A stretch of DNA of 6,634 bases from Desulfobacterales bacterium. GTDB taxonomy: Bacteria; Desulfobacterota; Desulfobacteria; Desulfobacterales; ETH-SRB1. Shown piece by piece: positions 1-5,394 of this stretch. A model generated the notes under the pieces. The model saw only the letters and a list, made by a program, of their open reading frames with translations, was not told where the DNA came from and ran no database searches. Numbering within the stretch: position 1 is the stretch's first letter; the number at the start of each line of letters is the position of its first letter. A program made the position numbers and the translations under genes. The stretch covers positions 1-6,634 of the forward strand of contig DAOVDN010000059.1 of NCBI GenBank assembly GCA_030669465.1, read 5' to 3'.

Positions 1-606
1 GTTGGGACCCAGATGGTGGCAAAGGGTCATGATTTTCCGAATATTACCCTTGTCGGCATAATATGCGCTGATCTTTCGCTGAGCTTTCCTGATTTTCGAG
101 CCGGAGAACGGACATTTCAACTACTGGCTCAGGTGTCCGGAAGAGCCGGACGTGGGGTCGTTCCCGGCAGGGTGATCCTTCAGACTTATAATCCGGACCA
201 TTTCAGTATATTGTCTGCAAAGAATCAGGACTGTAATGCATTTTACAATCAGGAGATAGGCTTTCGAAAGGCTCTGAACTATCCGCCGTTTTCAAGGATG
301 GTACAATTCAAAATTTTAGGGAAAGATAAGAAAAAAACCCAAAGGCATGCACAGACCGTAGGAAATCTTTGCAATATCCTGCAAAAAAGCAATAAATCTT
401 TTTTAAAGTCCGTGGAGGTATTAGGCCCGATTGAAGCCTCTCTCCCAAAGATAGCAAGACAATACAGGTGGCAGATTCTTTTAAAAGGTCTGAGCGCAAA
501 ACTCCTTCACCAGTTCGTTAAACAATTGTTGTTTAAAAACAGATTAATATTTAGTAATAGAAGTGTGAAGGTTGTGGTGGATGTGGATCCTTTTTTTATG
601 ATGTGA
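1..606 (+). CDS. priA: Primosomal protein N' (PriA helicase), C-terminal part
   Basis: This is the 3' end of the replication-restart helicase PriA, a cytoplasmic 3'-5' DNA helicase that recognises stalled forks and loads the replicative helicase. The frame is open from base 1, so the start lies outside the window; 201 residues are visible out of a usual ~730-800. The first visible residues, VGTQMVAKGHDFP, are superfamily 2 helicase motif V, and QLLAQVSGRAGRG (about residues 40-52) is motif VI with its arginines. The C-terminal PriA domain follows: YPPFSR, LGPIEA, a RWQILLKG block and the closing VVVDVDPF, which correspond to the PPW, LGP, RWQILLQ and VLDVDP elements of the E. coli protein. 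The zinc-binding cysteines lie upstream and are not visible. No downstream gene is coupled to it; a large palindromic repeat begins five bases after the stop. The identification is very secure. Confidence 0.96.
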   Translation, partial: VGTQMVAKGHDFPNITLVGIICADLSLSFPDFRAGERTFQLLAQVSGRAGRGVVPGRVILQTYNPDHFSILSAKNQDCNAFYNQEIGFRKALNYPPFSRMVQFKILGKDKKKTQRHAQTVGNLCNILQKSNKSFLKSVEVLGPIEASLPKIARQYRWQILLKGLSAKLLHQFVKQLLFKNRLIFSNRSVKVVVDVDPFFMM

Positions 607-610
607 AAGT

Positions 611-928
611 ATAGCAATTCTAATTATCAGAAATTTACAAACTCATTATGAGGTTAACTTGAGGCAGCGGGCACTTAAATTTAAGAACGGCTGAAACTCG
701 CGCATAAGTGAGCGTAAAGAAAGAACTTAGAGCAATCCTTTTATAAAAAGCTTGCTAAAACCCGGCATTATCCGACTCATAGAAAATTTTATTCGGTCGT
801 CGTTCTTTCTTAACGCTCACTAACACGCTCAAACAGTCAGCCGATTTAAATTTAACTGCCCGCTGCCTCAGGTTGTTGGCAAGTTGCTTTTTGAGTTTGT
901 AAATTTCTAATAGTGGAATTCCTGCTAT
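611..928. repeat. ~320-bp imperfect palindrome, MITE-like
   Basis: Left arm 611-726 and right arm 802-928 are imperfect reverse complements. Both carry, in the same order, 'atagca', 'agaaatttacaaactc' (630-645 on the left), 'gaggcagcgggca', 'ttaaattta', 'cggctga' and 'gtgagcgt.aagaaagaac'. The 75-bp centre includes a smaller hairpin: agcaa 731-735 with ttgct 752-756, and ctttt 738-742 with aaaag 746-750. The outer boundaries coincide with the start and end of the matching sequence, as expected for a non-autonomous inverted-repeat element. No transposase is present and I see no clear target-site duplication. Being directly downstream of priA, the folded transcript could also end priA transcription, though there is no U-run typical of an intrinsic terminator. 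Confidence 0.7.
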
Positions 929-995
929 TTTTGATGAATTTGTGAGATATTTGAAAATCACAGTAAAACAATCATGTCAACAAATAATGATGATG

Positions 996-1024
996 CACCT
1001 GTAAGAAGTCCTTTTTTACAGGTG
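996..1024. repeat. Short hairpin, 13-bp stem
   Basis: Bases 996-1004 (cacctgtaa) pair perfectly with 1016-1024 (ttacaggtg). In RNA the stem extends inward to 1008/1012 using two G-U pairs, leaving a three-base loop. It is not followed by a T-tract on either strand, so I do not call it an intrinsic terminator. Confidence 0.5.
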
Positions 1025-1030
1025 ATTGCG

Positions 1031-1058
1031 AATTTAGGAATTTAGGAATTTAGGAATT
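1031..1058. repeat. Tandem repeat, aatttagg x 3.5
   Basis: Three exact head-to-tail copies of the octamer aatttagg (1031-1038, 1039-1046, 1047-1054) are followed by aatt. The flanking 'attgcg' plus the first unit (1025-1038) recurs exactly at 1572-1585, where the following units are slightly altered. This indicates a dispersed low-complexity family rather than a local slippage product only. Confidence 0.75.
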
Positions 1059-1091
1059 ATTTAAACCCGTTATGAATTTGATAAAATTAGA

Positions 1092-1271
1092 AAAACTGGG
1101 ATGGTTTCCTTCCTTGTGACATGTAAGCAGATATTTGTGGAATAGCGAAATCCTCATTCTGGAGCGAGGCAACCGCGTTGCCGGACTATCCGCCGACACG
1201 GTCGGCTTGCTCCAAAAGCGCAACAAATAATTCTCTTTTTAATCACATACCAGGGAACCATCCCCAATTTT
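1092..1271. repeat. Imperfect palindrome with GC-rich two-hairpin core
   Basis: The arms match as reverse complements at a series of landmarks: gggatggtttcc near 1097-1108 against gggaaccatccc near 1254-1265, followed inward by gtga, aga, atttgt and gcg blocks in matching order. The core 1160-1214 is GC-rich against AT-rich flanks and folds neatly: outer stem tggagc 1160-1165 with gctcca 1209-1214, hairpin A ggcaac 1168-1173 with gttgcc 1177-1182 (loop cgc), hairpin B gccgac 1192-1197 with gtcggc 1201-1206 (loop acg). The result is a three-way junction with two near-equal arms. A REP-like or MITE-like element, or a small structured RNA, would all fit; the sequence alone does not choose between them. 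Confidence 0.55.
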
Positions 1272-1304
1272 TTACTTTTTACGAGTTCATCAAACTTATG
1301 TCTC

Positions 1305-1331
1305 GGAATTTCTACAACTCTTTGAAATTCC
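1305..1331. repeat. Small inverted repeat, 8-bp stem
   Basis: ggaatttc at 1305-1312 is the exact reverse complement of gaaattcc at 1324-1331, with an 11-base loop. It lies between the GC-core palindrome and the gtcgagtggt patch. With such AT-rich arms it could arise by chance, so it carries little weight. Confidence 0.3.
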
Positions 1332-1340
1332 AAAGACTTC

Positions 1341-1396
1341 GGTCGAGTGGTTGACGACTTGACCACTCGACGACTCAACTACTCAACTACTCGACC
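1341..1396. repeat. actcgac/actcaact degenerate repeat patch
   Basis: gtcgagtggt at 1342-1351 is perfectly inverted as accactcgac at 1362-1371, after which the sequence continues as alternating actcgac and actcaact units and ends in actcgacc (1389-1396). The last octamer is also the reverse complement of ggtcgagt at 1341-1348. It is a compact simple-sequence repeat with no coding or regulatory interpretation that I can support. Confidence 0.6.
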
Positions 1397-1476
1397 AATT
1401 GCGAAGTAAAGTTCGTTCAAATCTTTCTTTACGGTATCAAAAATGCGTGTTAAGTTTATAACATTTAGAGACTTTC

Positions 1477-1689
1477 GTAATAGTTCAGCCACAAAGACAC
1501 TAAGACACCAAGATTATAATATAATTCTCTTAAGATTCATAATTTAGGGGTTCAGGGATTCGCTTCGCTTAATTGCGAATTTAGGGATTTAGGAATTGAA
1601 GGTATTCTGCTGATTTTAATTCCTCAATTCGCAATCCTTCAATTTATTAATCATATGCTTCCTTTGTGCCTTAGTGGCTGAACTATTAC
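1477..1689. repeat. Segment bounded by 16-bp perfect inverted repeats
   Basis: gtaatagttcagccac at 1477-1492 is exactly inverted as gtggctgaactattac at 1674-1689. Beyond the perfect 16 bases, similarity continues into 'taagacaccaag' on the left and the complement of 'ctttgtgcctta' on the right, with an 8-base extra unit on the left. The interior contains another copy of the gcgaatttagg family (from 1572) and a partly inverted 'caattcgcaatccttcaatt' (about 1626-1645). A third copy of the terminal sequence lies at 5367-5394. The right end stops five bases before the tolC ribosome binding site. Confidence 0.7.
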
Positions 1690-1693
1690 TATT

Positions 1694-1699
1694 GAGAGG
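1694..1699 (+). promoter_or_regulatory. Ribosome binding site of the TolC-family gene
   Basis: GAGAGG lies six bases before the ATG at 1706, a good Shine-Dalgarno match and spacing. Together with the signal peptide immediately following, it fixes this start. Confidence 0.8.
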
Positions 1700-1705
1700 T
1701 AAAAA

Positions 1706-3034
1706 ATGCGATATAATCTTACAAATACAAAAAAATTGGCATCAGCATATCTTTGCTTTTTGTCCTGGCTGGTCTTGGTATTATCCTGCCCATCGCTTTG
1801 GGCTGAAGAGCCTGACAGGACATTTACTCTAAAGCAGAGTATTCAAGAGGCTCTTAAGGCGAGCGCCGCTCTTCATTCCGACGAGGAAGGGATCATGGCC
1901 GCCGAAGCTGTCAAGAAAAAACGTACAGCTTATTTTTTGCCCACCCTGAGCGCTAAATATCAGTACACACGCAATTACGAAGAATGCCCGACAACACCAG
2001 AAAACAAGTACTCCTTTATTACAAGCTTTGATCAGCCTCTGTTTAAAGGCTTTTCTTTGATAACCGAGTATCGGATAGCTAAATTGGGTCTTGACATTGC
2101 AAAGATCCGAAAAGAGCAAACAAGCCAGGACATTATTCTTGACGTAAAAAAAGCATATTTTAGTCTATTGCAGGCGCAGAAGCTTTATGAAATTGCCCTG
2201 CAGGCTGTGACACAGATCAAGGCTCATGAAGAGATAGCCAGAAGTTTCTACGATGTAGGCATGACCGTCAAAACCGACGTTCTGCAGGCCGAAGTGGAAT
2301 TGGCCAATGCCAGGCAGGATTTGATCACAGCTAAAAATAACGTAGAAATTGCAAAGTCGCTTTTTAACACGGTGCTCCGAAGGCCTATCAATGCTAGTGT
2401 AAAACTTGAAGATATATTAAGCTATACATCTTTTGATCACGACCTTCAATATTGTTTTGATGCAGCCGAAAAAAAGCGGGTAGAGAAGCAGGTGGCTGAC
2501 TTGGAAGTAGAAGTCGCTGAAAAGAATGTAAGACTTACAAGAAAGGATTATTTTCCCTCGATCAGCCTGCAAGGGAACTATTACAAATATGGTGATGATC
2601 CGGTTTGTAAGGGAGGGGACAAGATCAGCGATCCTGACTCGTGGAACATATTGGCTGTTGCATCATGGAATTTCTGGGAATGGGGCAAATCACATTATGA
2701 CGTCAAAGAAAAACTCAACCGGCTTTCCCAGGCCAAAGATGCCGGAACTCAAATTCTGGATAACATCCGGCTTGAGGTTAAACGGGCATATCTCAACATG
2801 AAGCAAGCCGAAAAAAATATAGCCACGGTTAAAAAAGCGATTGAACAGGCAGAGGAAAACCTTAGAATGAATGAGGAACGATACAGGGAACAGGTGGCCA
2901 CTTCAACCGATGTTTTAGACGCCCAAACACTCCTTTCCAGAACAAAGACCAACTACTATAACGCATTAAGCGCTTTCAATATATCCAAGGCAGAGCTTTA
3001 TCGGAGTATGGGTATAGGAAAGATAGAGGAATAG
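1706..3034 (+). CDS. TolC-family outer membrane efflux protein
   Basis: This is a complete 442-residue outer membrane factor, the trimeric channel-tunnel through which tripartite efflux pumps and type I secretion systems release substrates. The N-terminus has a positively charged start and a hydrophobic stretch (about 12-33) ending SLWA-EEP, a good signal peptidase I site after residue 33. Cys28 in VLSC is a weak alternative lipobox. Two OEP repeats follow (about 40-225 and 250-435), with family landmarks: YFLPTLSA (76-83), the long helix ending DVLQAEVELANARQDL (191-206), DYFPSISLQGNYY (281-293), and STDVLDAQTLL (400-410). Length is normal for the family. It is monocistronic here as far as can be seen, preceded by repeats and convergent with the ABC exporter genes. 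No membrane fusion protein gene is visible, so its partner pump is unknown; the adjacent exporter is only a positional candidate. Confidence 0.92.
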   Translation: MRYNLTNTKKLASAYLCFLSWLVLVLSCPSLWAEEPDRTFTLKQSIQEALKASAALHSDEEGIMAAEAVKKKRTAYFLPTLSAKYQYTRNYEECPTTPENKYSFITSFDQPLFKGFSLITEYRIAKLGLDIAKIRKEQTSQDIILDVKKAYFSLLQAQKLYEIALQAVTQIKAHEEIARSFYDVGMTVKTDVLQAEVELANARQDLITAKNNVEIAKSLFNTVLRRPINASVKLEDILSYTSFDHDLQYCFDAAEKKRVEKQVADLEVEVAEKNVRLTRKDYFPSISLQGNYYKYGDDPVCKGGDKISDPDSWNILAVASWNFWEWGKSHYDVKEKLNRLSQAKDAGTQILDNIRLEVKRAYLNMKQAEKNIATVKKAIEQAEENLRMNEERYREQVATSTDVLDAQTLLSRTKTNYYNALSAFNISKAELYRSMGIGKIEE

Positions 3035-3056
3035 ATTATGCGTAGTGCGGCATATC

Positions 3057-5063
3057 TTAACTTTGCAATTGATTTAATCTGAAATAGAATTCCTTGTGTT
3101 TTATTAATTCATTATGGGTGCCTGTTTCGATTATCCGCCCTCTGTTAAGCACTATAATCCTGTCCGCATTCCGTGCCGTTATGAGGCGATGTGCTACAAT
3201 AATAGATGTTCTGTTTTTCATAAGATTAAAAAGAGCTTTCTGTATCTTTTGCTCTGTTTCAGAATCTATATATGAAGTTGCCTCATCAAATATAATAAGG
3301 TCAGGATTGCCGGCAAAGGCCCTTGCAATTGATATTAACTGACGTTCACCGCTTGAGATCGATGCTCCCTCCTCGGAGAGCACAGTATCAAGGCCGGCCG
3401 GCAGCCTGTCTATAAAGGTGTTGCAGTTTGAAGCCTCTAAAATATGTTCCATTTCTTCCTCTGAAAGATCGCTTTTTCCATGACTGATATTCTCCCGTAT
3501 GGTTCCTGAAAAGAGAAACGGATCCTGCATAACCAGAGCTATTTTTGATCTGACAGCAGATGGCTTGTAATCCTTTATATTAATGCCGTTTATAAGAACC
3601 CGCCCTGATTTTGGATCATAAAACCTGGGTATAAGATTAATCAGAGTTGTTTTTCCGGAACCTGTCCGTCCCACAACAGCTATTGTCTCACCCGCGCGCA
3701 CTTTACAGGAGATTTCTTTGAGCACGGTTTCACCGGCAGCATAACCGAATGAAACATCCTCCATCGCAATTTCCGTAATCTTTTCCAGGACGGGTGGTCT
3801 TGATGCCATGTCGATTCCGGGATGCGGCAGCCTGTCGTCGCCATCCTGTTCGCCGGTATCCTGTTCGATAGTGTCTAGGATTAAAAATATTCTCTCAGCC
3901 GATGCCATGGCATTTTGCATAATATTGTATTTTTCAGCTATATCTCTTATAGGCCTGAAAAACATCTTCATGTAGGAGATAAAGGCGACAAGAGCTCCAA
4001 GGCTTATGCTTTCTCTAAGAACGCTGCTCCCTCCATAAAAGATAATAACGGCTATGGCAACCGAGCCTAAAAGTTCTACAAGAGGCATAAACACCGCAAA
4101 GATATGAACCTGCTTCATGCCGGCTAAGTAATTTTCGTGATTCAGCTTTGTAAAATTGCGGTAATTTTCCTTTTCCTGCAAAAAGAGCTGTATGACCTTT
4201 ATTCCGCCTATGGTTTCCGAAAACCCGGTATTTATCTGGGCGATCTTTATTCTCAGGACCCTGTAAGCATCTCTGGCACGACCTGAAAAGTGTAGGGAAG
4301 CATAGAGAACAAAAGGTAGCACCATAAAGGAAAGAAGCGCCAACTGCCAGTTAATGCTAAGGAGAACGAGTGTAATTCCGAAAAGCAAGAAGATATCCTT
4401 AAAAACAAATGCAATAACGGAAGTAAAGAGTTCGTACATGTTCTGAATATCATTGGTGACCCGTGTAACAAGACGACCAACGGGATTGAGTGTAAAAAAG
4501 GATAGCCGCAGGCTCTGGATATGCGTAAATAGCCGTATCCTTAGATCATGTATTATCGTCTGTCCCGTGTATTCCATGATCATTACCTGCAAAAAATTGA
4601 GAAGAAAATTAACAAGTATCAGAGCAAGGAAGATGGCGACAACAAGACCGACTCCGGCAAGATCATCTTTGCGCAATATGGCAAGATCTTTTTTGTCCAG
4701 TTTTGACAGGTCATCAAAAGATATAAGAGCAGATGATCCGTATATCTTGAACCGATCCGAATACTTATTAACTATTGCTTCTATTTCTGCGTCAATTGTA
4801 TCGACTTTTAAATATCTGATCTTATGTTCGGCAGCACCTTTTGCAACTTGATTTGTTTGTGGCACAATATATCGGTCTATTGCGATCTTTGTGATATACG
4901 GAAGAGAAAGGTCTATCAGAGTTATAAAGACAACAAGGAATATTGAGCATGAAAAAAGCAGCTTGTATGGCCTGGTAAAAGGATAGAGCCGTTTTAAGAT
5001 CTTCACATCATAAGGCTTGCCAAGCTTTTTTTCCTCGAAATATCCAAAATCAGAATGCTTCAT
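3057..5063 (-). CDS. ABC exporter half with TM1-TM2 insertion (BmrD/YheH-like)
   Basis: This is a complete 668-residue ABC exporter half with an N-terminal transmembrane domain fused to an ATPase, acting in the inner membrane. TM helices appear near 34-58, 136-160, 214-236, 238-260, 321-345 and 354-375. About 70 mostly polar residues (66-136) separate TM1 and TM2; an extracellular domain at this position is a known feature of BmrD, whose length is also similar. The ATPase has Walker A GRTGSGKT (465-472), Q-loop Q513, signature SSGER (570-574, not LSGGQ), Walker B ending D593 with catalytic E594, D-loop D600 and switch H625. So this chain supplies the hydrolytic Walker B and a deviant signature, as expected in a heterodimer. 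The DFGYFEEKKLGKPYDV N-terminus supports this ATG, although no Shine-Dalgarno sequence is evident. Its partner lies upstream on the same strand, 327 bases away. Substrate is unknown. Confidence 0.9.
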   Translation of the reverse strand: MKHSDFGYFEEKKLGKPYDVKILKRLYPFTRPYKLLFSCSIFLVVFITLIDLSLPYITKIAIDRYIVPQTNQVAKGAAEHKIRYLKVDTIDAEIEAIVNKYSDRFKIYGSSALISFDDLSKLDKKDLAILRKDDLAGVGLVVAIFLALILVNFLLNFLQVMIMEYTGQTIIHDLRIRLFTHIQSLRLSFFTLNPVGRLVTRVTNDIQNMYELFTSVIAFVFKDIFLLFGITLVLLSINWQLALLSFMVLPFVLYASLHFSGRARDAYRVLRIKIAQINTGFSETIGGIKVIQLFLQEKENYRNFTKLNHENYLAGMKQVHIFAVFMPLVELLGSVAIAVIIFYGGSSVLRESISLGALVAFISYMKMFFRPIRDIAEKYNIMQNAMASAERIFLILDTIEQDTGEQDGDDRLPHPGIDMASRPPVLEKITEIAMEDVSFGYAAGETVLKEISCKVRAGETIAVVGRTGSGKTTLINLIPRFYDPKSGRVLINGINIKDYKPSAVRSKIALVMQDPFLFSGTIRENISHGKSDLSEEEMEHILEASNCNTFIDRLPAGLDTVLSEEGASISSGERQLISIARAFAGNPDLIIFDEATSYIDSETEQKIQKALFNLMKNRTSIIVAHRLITARNADRIIVLNRGRIIETGTHNELIKHKEFYFRLNQLQS

Positions 5064-5081
5064 ATTTGGTAACCGTTCACG

Positions 5082-5132
5082 GAACGTTGAAATTGGAAAT
5101 TGGAAATTTGGCCTTCATGCTTTTGTACTGTT
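5082..5132. repeat. 51-bp perfect direct repeat, copy 1
   Basis: Every base of 5082-5132 is repeated at 5254-5304, a period of 172 bases. This copy contains the stop codon and last codons of the four-helix-bundle remnant, so the repeat appears to have arisen by duplication of that gene's tail plus its 3' flank. Confidence 0.9.
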
Positions 5133-5252
5133 GATGAACGCACTCAATTTTGGGCCGAGTTTTTCAACTATTGCTTTGTATTCTGTTGTGCTTGACTCAG
5201 ATAAAACTTTTCTTCTGATGAGTTTTCGCAACCATGATTTGGTTTCTTCAAG
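5115..5252 (-). pseudogene. C-terminal remnant of a four-helix-bundle (S23/IVS-type) protein
   Basis: On the minus strand, 45 codons ending at a TGA (5115-5117) read as an amphipathic, charged segment: LEETKSWLRKLIRRKVLS, a variable stretch, then a second helix ending KLSAFINSTKA. The pattern of E-T-x-x-W-L in the third helix, a short turn, and L-x-x-x-I-N-S in the last helix resembles the C-terminus of the ~120-residue four-helix-bundle family related to the ribosomal S23/intervening-sequence protein. Upstream of 5252 the frame runs into the second direct-repeat copy and stops at 5316, so no start or first two helices exist. I read it as a truncated gene fragment without function. The family assignment rests on recalled pattern only; chance coding is the alternative. 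Confidence 0.45.
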
Positions 5253-5253
5253 T

Positions 5254-5304
5254 GAACGTTGAAATTGGAAATTGGAAATTTGGCCTTCATGCTTTTGTAC
5301 TGTT
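5254..5304. repeat. 51-bp perfect direct repeat, copy 2
   Basis: This copy is identical to 5082-5132. It joins a second copy of the remnant's tail upstream (in minus-strand sense) of the remnant itself, leaving about 1.3 copies of a 172-base unit. That is compatible with recombination between, or slippage across, tandem copies. Confidence 0.9.
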
Positions 5305-5366
5305 CTTCCTAATTTCTAATTTCTAATTTCAAGCCGTGAACGGCTATAATTAAAGTTCTTTTGTGC

Positions 5367-5394
5367 CTTTGTGACTTAGTGGCTGAACTTTTAC
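5367..5394. repeat. Dispersed 28-bp repeat, copy at exporter gene end
   Basis: Bases 5367-5394 match 1662-1689 at 26 of 28 positions in the same orientation, and an inverted relative starts at 1477. The match includes bases 5391-5393, which are the stop codon of the minus-strand ABC gene, so the repeat overlaps the end of that gene. Confidence 0.8.

Larger units (their letters stand above)
607..1705. other. 1.1-kb non-coding, repeat-rich intergenic region
   Basis: No open frame here has a plausible start, ribosome binding site and family resemblance. The minus-strand frames at 755-961 and 1154-1378 lie inside palindromic repeats and are best read as chance frames. The interval is instead built from several distinct repeat modules, listed separately. 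No tRNA-like cloverleaf with a T-arm was seen, and no convincing -35/-10 pair could be chosen for the downstream tolC. The 1401-1470 stretch shows nothing recognisable, except that its minus strand stays open for about 30 codons without a start; this may be a decayed gene remnant. Confidence 0.75.
5073..5343. repeat. Imperfect inverted repeat ends of the spacer module
   Basis: ccgttcacgg at 5073-5082 is exactly inverted as ccgtgaacgg at 5334-5343. The match continues inward: ttgaaattggaaattgg after 5087 on the left corresponds to the complement of a 'ctaatttctaatttcaa' run (about 5316-5332) on the right, giving arms of about 37 bases with scattered mismatches. These look like the termini of an inserted or rearranged module occupying most of the spacer. 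Confidence 0.6.
5064..5390. other. Insertion-like spacer between the two exporter genes
   Basis: Partners of heterodimeric exporters are usually adjacent or overlapping, but here 327 bases separate them. The spacer contains a 51-bp direct repeat pair, an outer inverted repeat pair, a four-helix-bundle protein remnant and, at its right edge, a copy of the 'gtggctgaac' repeat seen upstream of tolC. I see no clear promoter for the downstream gene and no intrinsic terminator. Confidence 0.7.

Noticed and set aside
755..961. Minus-strand frame of 68 codons
   Set aside because: It lies almost wholly in the right arm of the 611-928 palindrome, has no visible ribosome binding site and no recognisable domain. 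Such frames recur whenever the repeat does.
996..1024. Intrinsic terminator
   Set aside because: The stem is good but no T-tract follows on either strand.
1025..1060. Possible CRISPR-like array
   Set aside because: The octamer units are directly adjacent with no unique spacers, so this is a simple tandem repeat.
1154..1378. Minus-strand frame of 74 codons
   Set aside because: It spans the GC-rich hairpin core and the gtcgagtggt patch, so its sequence is explained by repeats. A middle part (EFQRVVEIPRHKFDELVKS) looks protein-like, but I cannot tie it to a family.
1662..1690. Promoter for the TolC-family gene
   Set aside because: A ttgtgc-like and a tattac-like hexamer exist, but their spacing is too short, about 14 bases, and both lie in the dispersed repeat.
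3035..3056. Bidirectional terminator between convergent genes
   Set aside because: Only a 5-bp tatgc/gcata stem with a long loop is present and there is no T-run, too weak to call.
4453..4851. Plus-strand frame of 132 codons
   Set aside because: It is antisense to the transmembrane domain of the 668-residue ABC exporter half, whose coding is unambiguous; it has no domain features.
5017..5262. Plus-strand frame of 81 codons
   Set aside because: It covers the start of the ABC gene in antisense and the direct-repeat spacer; the minus-strand reading of the spacer has far more protein-like character.
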